Of a DNA stretch of 64,000 bases, positions 43,688 to 52,138 are shown piece by piece; the stretch's first letter is position 1; each line of letters opens with the position of its first letter. Where the stretch lies: NCBI GenBank assembly GCA_041913045.1, contig JAYSGB010000002.1:62001-126000 (forward strand), read 5' to 3'. Source of the stretch: CAMLOF01 sp041913045 (GTDB lineage Bacteria; Pseudomonadota; Gammaproteobacteria; Burkholderiales; Burkholderiaceae_C). Position numbers and translations under genes: made by a program. The notes beneath the pieces are model-generated. The model was given only the letters and a program-made list of their open reading frames with translations. It made no database searches and was not told the origin of the DNA.

Positions 43688-44686
43688 TCAGGCGCCCTTG
43701 GCCTTTTCAGCGCGCAAGATGAGCAGCTTGGCCAGTGCCAGCACGACGAACGTGATGACGAACAGCAGCAAGCCCAACGCGAACAGCGCGGAGACATGCA
43801 GATCGGCGGCCTCACCAAACTCGTTGGCCAACGTGGATGCGATCGACGTGCCAGGCGAAAACAGCGAGTTAGGCAGGCGGTTGGCGTTGCCGATGACAAA
43901 GGTCACAGCCATGGTCTCACCCAGGGCGCGCCCCAGGCCGAGCATCACGCCGCCAATCACCCCTTTTTGGGTGTAGGGCAAAACCACCTTGCGCACCACT
44001 TCCCAAGTGGTGCAACCCAAGCCGTAGGCGGACTCCCGCAGAATGGGAGGCACGATTTCGAACACATCGCGCATCACCGCAGCCACAAACGGCAGCACCA
44101 TGAATGCCAGGATGATGCCCGCAACCAGAATGCCTAGGCCGTTTGGCGCGCCGCCAAAGATCCAGCCTACGAGTGGCATGCCACCGAGCAGATTCTGGGT
44201 GGGCACCTGCACGTAGTCGGCAAACAAAGGGGCAAAAATGAACAAGCCGAACATGCCGTAGATGATGGACGGCACTGCGGCAAGCAGTTCAACGGCAGTG
44301 CCCAGCGGGCGGCGCAGCCAGACCGGGCAGGTTTCGGTCAGGAACAGGGCAATACCAAAAGCCAGCGGCACAGCCAAGGCCATGGCAATGCCGGCGCTCA
44401 ACAAGGTACCCACAATGGCTATGACGGCGCCAAATTCCTCGTTGATGATGTCCCACTCCACGTACCACAGAAAGCGCAGACCGAACTTCTGGAACGTGGG
44501 CCAGGCATTGATGACCAGGGAAACAATGATGCCCATCAGCGCGATCAAGACCAGCAACGAAAAAAACTGGGTCACGCGATGGAAAAAGAAATCCTGGAGC
44601 CGTTGCTTGCGCGCAATGGCCACCATGGACTCGCTGGCGGTCTCCTGAACCGCTGTTTGTGGATTCATGGCTACTCCGACGTCCAT
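43688..44686 (-). CDS. pstC: Phosphate ABC transporter permease PstC
   Basis: A 332-aa permease with six spans, AVPSIIYGMFGLFIFAP and the EAA loop RESAYGLGCTTWEVVRKVVLP. ATG 44686 has GGGAG six bases upstream; ATG 44668, six codons further in, also has GGAG, so either may be used. Separated from pstS by an attenuator-like hairpin that should lower its expression relative to pstS. Confidence 0.95.
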   Translation of the reverse strand: MDVGVAMNPQTAVQETASESMVAIARKQRLQDFFFHRVTQFFSLLVLIALMGIIVSLVINAWPTFQKFGLRFLWYVEWDIINEEFGAVIAIVGTLLSAGIAMALAVPLAFGIALFLTETCPVWLRRPLGTAVELLAAVPSIIYGMFGLFIFAPLFADYVQVPTQNLLGGMPLVGWIFGGAPNGLGILVAGIILAFMVLPFVAAVMRDVFEIVPPILRESAYGLGCTTWEVVRKVVLPYTQKGVIGGVMLGLGRALGETMAVTFVIGNANRLPNSLFSPGTSIASTLANEFGEAADLHVSALFALGLLLFVITFVVLALAKLLILRAEKAKGA

Positions 44687-44713
44687 ACAGACTCCCTCTA
44701 GCATAGCCTCTAG

Positions 44714-44753
44714 ATACAAAAACAACCACCGCCCCCTTTCGGGGAACGGTGGT
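44714..44753 (-). terminator. Attenuator hairpin between pstS and pstC
   Basis: On the minus strand ACCACCG (44753-44747) pairs with CGGTGGT (44731-44725) and an inner CCCC/GGGG stem closes the loop. TTGTTTTTG follows. It lies 17 bases after the pstS stop. A partial terminator here would explain the usual excess of binding protein over permease. Confidence 0.75.
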
Positions 44754-44769
44754 CATGCAAACTGGCCGC

Positions 44770-45804
44770 TTACTTCTGGATCTGAGCCCAGACTTTGGAA
44801 CGGATTTCAGCAGTCAGCTTGTCGGGCAGCGGCACATAGTCCAACTCGGTGGCCATGGCCTTGCCCTTGCTGAAGGCCCAGTCGAAGAACTTCAGTGCTT
44901 CGGCAGAAGCAACCTTGTCAGCGGGCTGCTTGTACATCAGGATGAACGATGCCGTGCTGATGGGCCAGGACTCTGCGCCCTTGGCGTTGACCATGGAGAT
45001 ACCCATGCCAGGCACGCTGAACCAGTCAGCACCAGCAGCAGCAGCAGCAAAGGTCTTGTCGTCCGGGCTGACGTACTTGCCGTCGGCGTTCTGCAGCTGC
45101 AGGAACGTCATGTTGTTCTTCTTGACGTAGGCGTACTCTACGTAACCCACGGAACCTTTGACGCGGTTGACGTTGGCAGCAACGCCTTCGTTGCCCTTGC
45201 CGCCCACGGAGGTCGGTGCCGGCCACTTCACGGCAGCGCCCTTGCCCACGGAGTCAGCCCAGTCCTTGCTGACGGCGCTAAGGTAGTCGGTGAAGTTGAA
45301 GGTCGTGCCGGAGCCGTCGGCGCGGTGCACCACGGTGATGGGCTGGTCAGGCAAGCTCTTGCCAGGGTTCAGGGCGACCAGCTTGGCGTCATTCCACTTG
45401 GTGATCTTGCCCATGAACACTTCGGCCAGCACGGGGCCGGTCACGCGCAGTTCGCCCGGCTTGAAGCCTTCCAGGTTCACCACAGGCACGGTGCCACCGA
45501 TGATGGCCGGGAATTGGACCATGCCGTCTTTGTCGAGCTCTTCACCCTTGACCGGTGCGTCGGAGGCACCAAAAGTGACAGTTTTGGCACGAATTTGCTT
45601 AAGACCACCGGAAGAACCGATGGACTGGTAGTTCAGACCGGTGCCCGTTTCCTTCTTGTATGCCTCGGCCCACTTCGCGTACACCGGGAAGGGGAAGGTA
45701 GCGCCGGCACCAGTGATGTCGGCGGCCAGAGCCACGTGGCTGAAGCCCATGGTGGCAGCAGCAACGGCAGCAGCGGCAACGGTTTTCAGAAAGGTGCGTT
45801 TCAT
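44770..45804 (-). CDS. pstS: Phosphate ABC transporter substrate-binding protein PstS
   Basis: A 344-aa periplasmic protein. ATG 45804 is selected by GAGG six bases upstream and by the signal peptide MKRTFLKTVAAAAVAAATMG ending SHVALA-AD. The mature chain starts ITGAGATFPFPVYAKWAEAY. Phosphate-contact segments SIGSSGGLKQI, TFGASDAPV and VVHRADGSGTTFNFTDYL are all present. First gene of pstSCAB-phoUBR, under a Pho box. Confidence 0.97.
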   Translation of the reverse strand: MKRTFLKTVAAAAVAAATMGFSHVALAADITGAGATFPFPVYAKWAEAYKKETGTGLNYQSIGSSGGLKQIRAKTVTFGASDAPVKGEELDKDGMVQFPAIIGGTVPVVNLEGFKPGELRVTGPVLAEVFMGKITKWNDAKLVALNPGKSLPDQPITVVHRADGSGTTFNFTDYLSAVSKDWADSVGKGAAVKWPAPTSVGGKGNEGVAANVNRVKGSVGYVEYAYVKKNNMTFLQLQNADGKYVSPDDKTFAAAAAGADWFSVPGMGISMVNAKGAESWPISTASFILMYKQPADKVASAEALKFFDWAFSKGKAMATELDYVPLPDKLTAEIRSKVWAQIQK

Positions 45805-45841
45805 CGAAGTCCTCTTGATGAAGGTTGGAAGGAATGAACGC

Positions 45842-45875
45842 ACTTTAGGAATCTTGTGTGACATTCATATGACAG
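45842..45875 (-). promoter_or_regulatory. PhoB-dependent promoter of pstS (Pho box and -10)
   Basis: Minus strand CTGTCATATGAATGTCAC at 45875-45858 matches the Pho box consensus (CTGTCAT, four bases, CTGTCAY) in 13 of the 14 repeat bases. Ten bases later stands TAAAGT (45847-45842), a -10 at the distance known for PhoB class promoters. No -35 is needed at such sites. Confidence 0.88.
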
Positions 45876-45893
45876 AACCGCGGCTTTCTGTCA
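45870..45893. promoter_or_regulatory. Dyad of CTGTCA elements between pstS and ppx
   Basis: TGACAGAA (45870-45877) and TTCTGTCA (45886-45893) form a perfect 8-bp inverted repeat around CCGCGGCT. The left arm is the first half of the pstS Pho box; the right arm gives CTGTCAC facing ppx, with only a poor second repeat. A shared PhoB region for both divergent transcripts is possible. Confidence 0.6.
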
Positions 45894-45981
45894 CATCACA
45901 CCCCTTGTCTTGACTGGTAACCCGTCAGGGTTTCCACCGGGAACGGTGTTATGCTGGGCGCCCTTCAAGAGATTGAACGGC

Positions 45982-47466
45982 ATGCAAAACGGAACATTAT
46001 TGGCGGCGGTGGACCTGGGGTCCAACAGTTTCCGCCTTGAAATCGGTCGCTACGACTCAGGCCACATCGAACGTGTGGAGTACCTGAAGGAAACGGTGCG
46101 CCAGGGCAGCGGGCTGGATGAAAACAAGAACCTGAGCCTGGTGGCCATGGAGCGCGGCTGGGAATGTCTGGCGCGTTTTGGCGAACGGCTGCACGGTTTC
46201 AAGAAGAATCAGGTTCGGGCCGTGGCAACGCAGACGCTGCGCGACGCCCGCAACCGCGACGATTTTCTTCGTAAGGCGCAGGCGATTCTGGGCTTCACCA
46301 TAGACGTGGTTTCGGGCCACGAAGAAGCACGCCTGATCTACCAGGGCGTGTCTCACTTGCTGCCACAGTCGGACGAGCGCCGGCTGGTGATGGACATTGG
46401 CGGCCGCTCCACAGAAATCATCCTGGGCCAGGGCTACGCCCCGATCAGGATGGAGTCTTACCGCCTGGGAAGCGTGGCTTGGTCAACACGCTACTTTCCC
46501 CGTAATCAGTTCACTTCAGCACTGCTGCAGACGGCCGTGATCGCCGCCAAGGCGGTGCTGGACGAAGCGCTCGACACCTTCTCGGCCAGCGAATGGACCG
46601 TGGCGTACGGTTCGTCTGGCACGGTTGGGGCGGTGGCTGACATCCTGGGCGCCAACGGCTTCCCGCAGGGGGTAATCACCCGCGACGGACTGAACTGGCT
46701 GGCCGACCGCATGCTGCGCGCCGTGAATGCCGACGAACTGCGACTGGAAGGCCTGAAGGAAGACCGGCGCCCGGTACTGGGGGGCGGCGTCAGCGTTCTG
46801 CTCGCCCTGTTCGACCTGTTCGAGCTTGACGTGATGCAGCGCGCCGAAGGCGCCTTGCGCCAGGGCGCTTTGTATGACTTGATCGACCGGGAAACCGACG
46901 AGACCGACGTACGCGAACGCACGGTGCGTTGGCTGTCAGAACGTTTCTCGGTGGACAAGGCGCAGGCACAGCGCGTGAGCGACGTGGCCACCAAGCTCTT
47001 CTCGCAGGTGGCCACGGCTGACCCGCTCAATGGCCGTTATTCGCAAAAGCTCGCCTGGGCAGCGCGCCTGCATGAGATTGGCACGCACATTTCGCACACC
47101 AGTGCCCACCGGCACGGGGCGTACATTCTTGATCACGTGGATGCGCCCGGCTTTTCCATGCCTGAACTGCACCGCATGAGCCAGCTGGTGCTGGGCCAGC
47201 GCGGCAAACTGCGCAAGCTGGAAGCGGACCTGAGTGACGAGTTGTTTGCCAAACAACTGCTTTGCCTGCGGTTGGCCGTGCTGCTGTGCCACGCGCGCAA
47301 GGACCCCGAAGTCGGTGCGCTGCGTTTGAGCTACCGCTCGCGCGGCTTCAAGCTAACCACTGTGCCCGGCTGGGCACGCCAGTTCCCTCAATCCGCCTGG
47401 TTGCTGGAAGAGGAAGTGGAGGCCTGGCAGAAATCCGATTGGCGCTTCACGGTAGACATGCGCTGA
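45982..47466 (+). CDS. ppx: Exopolyphosphatase (Ppx/GppA family)
   Basis: A 494-aa actin-fold phosphatase that releases phosphate from polyphosphate ends and may also act on pppGpp. LLAAVDLGSNSFRLEIGRYD (phosphate-1 motif), VSGHEEARLIYQGV, VMDIGGRSTEIILGQG (phosphate-2) and SSGTVGAVADIL. The C-terminal HD-like helical domain carries AARLHEIGTHISHTSAHRHG. ATG 45982 gives the standard N-terminus. Divergent from pstS with a shared Pho-box region. Followed after five bases by a flavoprotein gene. Confidence 0.95.
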   Translation: MQNGTLLAAVDLGSNSFRLEIGRYDSGHIERVEYLKETVRQGSGLDENKNLSLVAMERGWECLARFGERLHGFKKNQVRAVATQTLRDARNRDDFLRKAQAILGFTIDVVSGHEEARLIYQGVSHLLPQSDERRLVMDIGGRSTEIILGQGYAPIRMESYRLGSVAWSTRYFPRNQFTSALLQTAVIAAKAVLDEALDTFSASEWTVAYGSSGTVGAVADILGANGFPQGVITRDGLNWLADRMLRAVNADELRLEGLKEDRRPVLGGGVSVLLALFDLFELDVMQRAEGALRQGALYDLIDRETDETDVRERTVRWLSERFSVDKAQAQRVSDVATKLFSQVATADPLNGRYSQKLAWAARLHEIGTHISHTSAHRHGAYILDHVDAPGFSMPELHRMSQLVLGQRGKLRKLEADLSDELFAKQLLCLRLAVLLCHARKDPEVGALRLSYRSRGFKLTTVPGWARQFPQSAWLLEEEVEAWQKSDWRFTVDMR

Positions 47467-47471
47467 CACCC

Positions 47472-48707
47472 GTGCACCAATTTGACGTCACCATCATCGG
47501 CGCAGGAGCCGCCGGGCTTTTCTGCGCGGGGGTCGCAGGCCAGTTGGGCCTGCGAGTGCTCCTCATTGACCACGCGCCAAAAATCGCGGAAAAAATCCGT
47601 ATCTCAGGCGGCGGCCGATGCAACTTCACCAACCGCGACCTGGACCCGCGCCAGCCGCAAAAGCATTTCCTGGGTGACAACCCGCACTTCTGCCGCTCCG
47701 CCCTTTCGCGCTACACGCCGTCCGATTTTATCGAACTGCTGCAGCGCCACGGCGTGCCATTCCACGAAAAGCACAAGGGCCAGCTGTTCTGCGACCGCTC
47801 CGCGCAAGACGTGATTGACGTGCTTCTGCGCGAATGCGAAGCCGGGCAGGTGCAACGCTGGCAACCGTGTTCTGTACGGCAAGTCCGCTCGAGCACCAAC
47901 GACAGCGGCATGCGCTACGAACTCGACACCGACGAAGGCGCCGTGGCCTGCCACTCGGTGGTGGTGGCCACGGGCGGCCTGCCGGTACCCAAGATAGGTG
48001 CAACAGACTTCGGCCTGCGCCTGGCCAAACAATTCGGCTTGGGCGTGGTGGAACCGCGCCCTGCTCTGGTCCCGCTCACCTTCGACGGTGGCGATTGGGC
48101 GCCTTTTGCCGAACTGGCCGGGCTGGCATTGCCCGTGCGCATCGAAACCGGTGAAAAGAAGCAGCGTGCCGAATTCCTGGAGGACCTGCTCTTCACCCAC
48201 CGAGGCCTCAGCGGCCCGGCGGTGCTGCAGATCTCAAGCTACTGGCGCCCCGGTCAGCCACTGCGCATAGACCTGCACCCTGACGAAGCACTGGAGCCCC
48301 TGCTGCAAGACGCCAAGGCACGCTCGCGCAAGCTGCTGGCCAACGAATTGGCCCTGCACATGCCCGCCCGCCTGGCCGACGCCTGGACGCAGCAAAACCC
48401 ACAGTGGCAACGCCCCGTCAACGAAACCAGCGACAAGGCCCTGGCTGAACTTGCTCAAGGCGTGCACCGCTGGCAGATCACACCCACGGGTACGGAAGGC
48501 TACGCCAAGGCCGAGGTCATGGCCGGGGGCGTGGACACGCGCCAGCTTTCGTCCCAGTCCATGGAGTCGCGCCAGCCCGGCCTGTACTTCATCGGCGAAG
48601 TGGTAGACGTGACCGGCTGGCTGGGTGGCTACAACTTCCAGTGGGCGTGGGCCAGCGCCTATGCCTGCGCCCAGGCCCTGGCCCTGGCCGCTGAACCGCG
48701 CGACTGA
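47472..48707 (+). CDS. HI0933-family NAD(P)/FAD-dependent flavoprotein
   Basis: A 411-aa flavoprotein of the YhiN/HI0933 type. A GTG start at 47472 is needed to place VTIIGAGAAGLFCAGVAGQ at the N-terminus; upstream in-frame sequence lies inside ppx. SGGGRCNFTNRD near 46 and the C-terminal TGWLGGYNFQWAWASAYACA are family signatures. The reaction is not established for most members; some bacterial homologues are dihydroxypyridine or tRNA-related by annotation only. It overlaps nothing and follows ppx by five bases, so co-transcription is likely. Confidence 0.88.
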   Translation: MHQFDVTIIGAGAAGLFCAGVAGQLGLRVLLIDHAPKIAEKIRISGGGRCNFTNRDLDPRQPQKHFLGDNPHFCRSALSRYTPSDFIELLQRHGVPFHEKHKGQLFCDRSAQDVIDVLLRECEAGQVQRWQPCSVRQVRSSTNDSGMRYELDTDEGAVACHSVVVATGGLPVPKIGATDFGLRLAKQFGLGVVEPRPALVPLTFDGGDWAPFAELAGLALPVRIETGEKKQRAEFLEDLLFTHRGLSGPAVLQISSYWRPGQPLRIDLHPDEALEPLLQDAKARSRKLLANELALHMPARLADAWTQQNPQWQRPVNETSDKALAELAQGVHRWQITPTGTEGYAKAEVMAGGVDTRQLSSQSMESRQPGLYFIGEVVDVTGWLGGYNFQWAWASAYACAQALALAAEPRD

Positions 48708-48714
48708 CTGCTCG

Positions 48715-50202
48715 TCAGTCCACCTTGTCCAGCGCCTGCTCCAGGCGCTCGCACAGCGTCTGCAGCACCTCGATGCGCGCAAAAAGCTTGTCGTTGGATG
48801 CCACCACATGCCACGGTGCCACCTGCGTGGAGGTGCGGTCGATCATGTCCTCCACCGCACGCTCATAAAGTGGCCACTTATCACGGTTGCGCCAGTCGTC
48901 GTCGGTGATCTTGTAGTTCTTGTGCGGCGTCTCCTGTCGCTCGCGAAAGCGCCGCAACTGCTCCTCGGGCGTGATGGCGAGCCAGAACTTCACGATCACC
49001 GCGCCGGACTCTGCCAGTTCCTCTTCGTAACCATTGATCTCGTCGTAGGCGCGCATCCAGTCCGCTTCGCTGCAAAAGCCTTCAACACGCTCCACCAGTA
49101 CGCGCCCGTACCACGACCGGTCAAAGATGACCGAACGCCCGTGGGCGGGGATGTAGCGCCAGAAGCGCCACAAGTAAGGCTGCGCTCGCTCGTTTTCGTT
49201 GGGAGCAGCCACGGGAACCACGCGGTAGAACCGCGCGTCCAGCGCATGCGTAATTCGACGAATCGTGCTGCCCTTGCCCGCCGCGTCCATACCCTCGAAC
49301 ACCAGCACCAGAGCGCGCTTACGCATGCGTGGGTCACGGCTGAGCCCGTTGAGACGACCTTGCAGAACCTCGAGCTTTTCCTCGTAGTGTTTGCGGGCGA
49401 GGTGGCGACCATAGTCTTGCGCGGCCAACAGGCTGCGCTTGTCCAGCGGCGGAGCCACTTTTGTGGCGGCAGGCTTGCGGCGCTCGGCCGGTTGCTCGAA
49501 ACGTTGCTGCAAAACCTCCAGCAAATGGCGGCCTGCCGTCAGGTAACGGTAGGCAGGGTCGCTGCCTTCAATCACCACCCACGGTGCCTCGGCCGTGCTG
49601 GTCTTGCGCAGCGCCTCATCGCTCACGCGAATGAAGTCGTCATAGTGCTTCAGGTTGTCTTTTTCCTGGGGCTGCACGCGCCAGGCCGTCTTGGGGTCAG
49701 ATTCCAGCAACTTCAGGCGCTCCTTGGAGGCTTTCTTCGACAGATGGAACCAGAGCTTCACCAGAACCACGCCCTCGGCAGCCAGCATGCGCTCGAAACG
49801 GCGGATGCGCTCCAGCCGGTGCACGAAGCGGTCATGCTTGTCCTTGCCCCTGGCGTGCGAAACGATCGGATCCGTGTACCAGGAACCGAACAAAATGCCA
49901 ATGTGCCCCTTGGGCGGCAGCACCTGCCAGAAGCGCCACATCTCGGGGTGCTGTCGTTCCGCGTCGGTCTGCAGACCAAACGCCTCGGTTCGGATGTGAC
50001 GCGGGTCCATCCACTCGTTAAGAACGTTGACGGTTTCACCCCGGCCCGCGCCGTCCACGCCATTGACCAGAATGACGACGGCCGTTTTTGCTTCGCGAAG
50101 CAAACGGTATTGCGCGTCCAGTAAGGCAGCGCGTAACAGCGGTTCTTCTTTCTTCAAGACCTTTTTGTCCACCCGGTGGCCGATTTCTGCCGACTCAAAC
50201 AT
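48715..50202 (-). CDS. pap: Polyphosphate:AMP phosphotransferase (two-domain PPK2)
   Basis: A 495-aa protein of two fused PPK2 domains. ATG 50202 has AGGAG seven bases upstream. N-terminal domain: Walker A NGVDGAGRGETVN (about 47-59), but the lid and Walker B are divergent (FGSWYTDPI). C-terminal domain: Walker A EGMDAAGKGSTIRRI and Walker B IFDRSWYGRVLVERVEG. This is the class II PPK2 (PAP) layout, where the C-terminal domain makes ADP from AMP and polyphosphate. It converges on the flavoprotein gene with seven bases between stops. Near ppx and pst, it completes a phosphate and polyphosphate block. Confidence 0.93.
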   Translation of the reverse strand: MFESAEIGHRVDKKVLKKEEPLLRAALLDAQYRLLREAKTAVVILVNGVDGAGRGETVNVLNEWMDPRHIRTEAFGLQTDAERQHPEMWRFWQVLPPKGHIGILFGSWYTDPIVSHARGKDKHDRFVHRLERIRRFERMLAAEGVVLVKLWFHLSKKASKERLKLLESDPKTAWRVQPQEKDNLKHYDDFIRVSDEALRKTSTAEAPWVVIEGSDPAYRYLTAGRHLLEVLQQRFEQPAERRKPAATKVAPPLDKRSLLAAQDYGRHLARKHYEEKLEVLQGRLNGLSRDPRMRKRALVLVFEGMDAAGKGSTIRRITHALDARFYRVVPVAAPNENERAQPYLWRFWRYIPAHGRSVIFDRSWYGRVLVERVEGFCSEADWMRAYDEINGYEEELAESGAVIVKFWLAITPEEQLRRFRERQETPHKNYKITDDDWRNRDKWPLYERAVEDMIDRTSTQVAPWHVVASNDKLFARIEVLQTLCERLEQALDKVD

Positions 50203-50251
50203 GCCCAACTCCTGTGCTTGCCGCCCGTTGCTGCGAATCCACACACTGTAA

Positions 50252-50280
50252 TGGCAAAAACGAAAAACAAACGCTATAAT
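50252..50280 (+). promoter_or_regulatory. Promoter of rpsU
   Basis: Perfect TATAAT at 50275-50280 with TGGCAA 17 bases upstream as a weak -35. The A-rich region CAAAAACGAAAAACAAACG between them may help bending. Predicted leader about 120 bases. Confidence 0.6.
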
Positions 50281-50299
50281 CCTGGGCTTTGCTGGCAAA

Positions 50300-50332
50300 C
50301 CCCCGTCGGCCGTGATCACCTGATGACGGGGG
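50300..50332 (+). promoter_or_regulatory. Stable hairpin in the rpsU 5' leader
   Basis: CCCCCGTC (50300-50307) and GACGGGGG (50325-50332) form a perfect 8-bp stem with a 17-base loop holding the GTGATCAC palindrome; AAAACTT follows. It begins about 13 bases after the likely transcription start and lies 77 bases before the ATG. It could be a ribosomal-protein autoregulatory leader. Confidence 0.55.
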
Positions 50333-50409
50333 AAAACTTGCCGCAGCGCGGATTCAGGGCCCGATCTTCCCTGGACACCGGCGCGGCACATTTCGGAAAC
50401 CATTAGCTA

Positions 50410-50622
50410 ATGACCACCATCCGCGTTAAAGATAACGAACCCTTCGACGTCGCACTGCGCCGCTTCAAGCGCACCATCGAGAAACTGGGCCTGCTCAACG
50501 ACCTGCGCGCCCGCGAGTTCTACGAAAAGCCCACCGCCGAGCGCAAGCGCAAGAAGGCTGCTGCTGTCAAGCGTCACTTCAAGCGCGTTCGCTCCATGCA
50601 GCTGCCCAAGCGTCTGTACTGA
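50410..50622 (+). CDS. rpsU: Ribosomal protein S21
   Basis: A 70-aa basic protein: IRVKDNEPFDVALRRFKRTI, REFYEKPTAERKRKKAAAVK and the Arg-rich end. S21 takes part in initiation by helping the Shine-Dalgarno interaction. Notably its own ATG follows ACCATTAGCTA, with only weak complementarity to 16S RNA, as often for rpsU. It has its own promoter, structured leader and terminator. Confidence 0.97.
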   Translation: MTTIRVKDNEPFDVALRRFKRTIEKLGLLNDLRAREFYEKPTAERKRKKAAAVKRHFKRVRSMQLPKRLY

Positions 50623-50671
50623 TCCGCTTGGTTAAGCTCGCGGTCATGGCCTGCCTTTGACCGCACCCCAC

Positions 50672-50709
50672 AGCCCGCTCGAGGACGCTCAGGCGGGCTT
50701 TGTTGTTTT
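50672..50709 (+). terminator. Intrinsic terminator of rpsU
   Basis: AGCCCGC (50672-50678) pairs with GCGGGCT (50693-50699) across a 14-base loop, followed by TTGTTGTTTT. A second perfect inverted repeat, GCGGTCA/TGACCGC (50640-50646 and 50658-50664), precedes it without a T-tract. Confidence 0.78.
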
Positions 50710-50733
50710 CAACGCCCTCCCCCACAAGACACC

Positions 50734-51195
50734 ATGGCACTCAAAGACCAGATTACCGAAGACATGAAAGCCGCGATGCGTGCGAAAGACGCCGAGCGCC
50801 TGGGCACGATCCGCCTGCTTCTGGCTGCCATCAAGCAAAAAGAAGTGGACGAACGCGTGACGCTGGACGACGCGGGCGTGGTTGCCGTCGTGGACAAGCT
50901 CATCAAGCAGCGCAAGGACTCCATCACCGCATATGAGGGGGCAGGCCGCACCGACCTGGCTGACAAGGAAAAGGCCGAGGCGAGCGTGCTGCAGGCCTAC
51001 TTGCCGGCCCGCCTAAGCGCCGAGGAAGTGACTGCCGCCGTACAAGCGCTGGTGGCCAGCGTCACCGCTGAACTGGGCCGCGCACCGGGCGCTGCCGACA
51101 TGGGCAAGCTCATGGGCGCGGCCAAGGCACAGCTCGCCGGGAAAGCTGACATGGCCCAGGTGTCCGCCGCCGTCAAGGCCGCGCTGGCCGGTTGA
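50734..51195 (+). CDS. yqeY: GatB/YqeY domain protein
   Basis: A 153-aa helical protein: MALKDQITEDMKAAMRAKDAERL, RLLLAAIKQKEVDER, YLPARLSAEEVTAAV, and MGKLMGAAKAQLAGKADMAQ at the C-terminus. This domain is the tail of GatB amidotransferase; as a free protein it may contact tRNA, but its role is not proven. Downstream of rpsU, as in many bacteria (rpsU-yqeY), and upstream of murI by 15 bases. Confidence 0.92.
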   Translation: MALKDQITEDMKAAMRAKDAERLGTIRLLLAAIKQKEVDERVTLDDAGVVAVVDKLIKQRKDSITAYEGAGRTDLADKEKAEASVLQAYLPARLSAEEVTAAVQALVASVTAELGRAPGAADMGKLMGAAKAQLAGKADMAQVSAAVKAALAG

Positions 51196-51210
51196 ACGCC
51201 CGCCACAAAC

Positions 51211-52065
51211 GTGCATTCCTCCGCTGCTGACAGCGAACCCGGGTTGCAGGCGGTGAGCCAGGCCCCCGGGCGGACCGGCCCCGTCGGCGTGTTTGACTCC
51301 GGCGTGGGCGGCCTGTCCGTGCTGCGGGAGATCCGCCGTGCAATGCCCGGTGAAACACTGCATTACGTTGCAGATTCAGGGCACGCTCCCTACGGCGAAA
51401 AGAGTGCCGAGTACATCGAGTCTCGCGTGGTGCACATCATCGAATTTCTGCGCACGCTCGAAGCAAAGGCCATCGTCGTGGCGTGCAACACGGTCACTGG
51501 CTTGATCATCCAACGGCTGCGCGAACGCTTTCCCGACCTGCCCATGGTGGCCATCGAGCCAGCCGTGAAACCCGCCGCCCAGGTCACGCGCAGCGGCGTG
51601 GTGGGTGTGCTCGCTACCCGCCAAACGGTGGCCAGCCCGGGGCTGGCGCGCCTGGTGTCCACCTACGGCGACGGCAAACGCATGCTGCTTCAAGCTTGCC
51701 CTGGCTGGGTGGAGCGTGTGGAACGCGGTGAGCTGGACAGCACCGACACCGAGGCAGCCGTGGCAGCCTACGTGCGCCCGCTCGTGGAACAAGGCGCCGA
51801 CACCTTGGTGCTGGGCTGCACGCACTACCCCTTCCTGGCCCCGGTGATCCAGCGCATGGCCGGGTCAAGCATTCAGGTGATCGACCCCGCCGCCGCAGTG
51901 GCACGCGAACTGGGGCGCCGCTTGACTCAACTGGGACTTGAGGCGCCCGCCAGCCACCATATCGCACGCGAGCACTTCTGGACCAGTGGTGACGTGACGC
52001 AAGCCGAAAGGGTGATGACCCGCCTGTGGGGCCACCCCGTGCACCCGCGGCCACTGCCAGGTTGA
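51211..52065 (+). CDS. murI: Glutamate racemase
   Basis: A 284-aa cofactor-independent racemase supplying D-glutamate for peptidoglycan. Catalytic Cys pair: VACNTVTG near 92 and LGCTHYPF near 205, with FDSGVGGLSVLREI at the N-terminus and ADSGHAPYGEK. The start is uncertain: GTG 51211 is the longest, GTG 51253 gives a shorter N-terminus. No strong Shine-Dalgarno distinguishes them. Confidence 0.94.
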   Translation: MHSSAADSEPGLQAVSQAPGRTGPVGVFDSGVGGLSVLREIRRAMPGETLHYVADSGHAPYGEKSAEYIESRVVHIIEFLRTLEAKAIVVACNTVTGLIIQRLRERFPDLPMVAIEPAVKPAAQVTRSGVVGVLATRQTVASPGLARLVSTYGDGKRMLLQACPGWVERVERGELDSTDTEAAVAAYVRPLVEQGADTLVLGCTHYPFLAPVIQRMAGSSIQVIDPAAAVARELGRRLTQLGLEAPASHHIAREHFWTSGDVTQAERVMTRLWGHPVHPRPLPG

Positions 52066-52138
52066 TCACACCCGCGCAAACACCGATGACCCCCATGGGT
52101 ATGTGTGCTACGCTGGCGAAATTCGCTGGGAGATTCGC

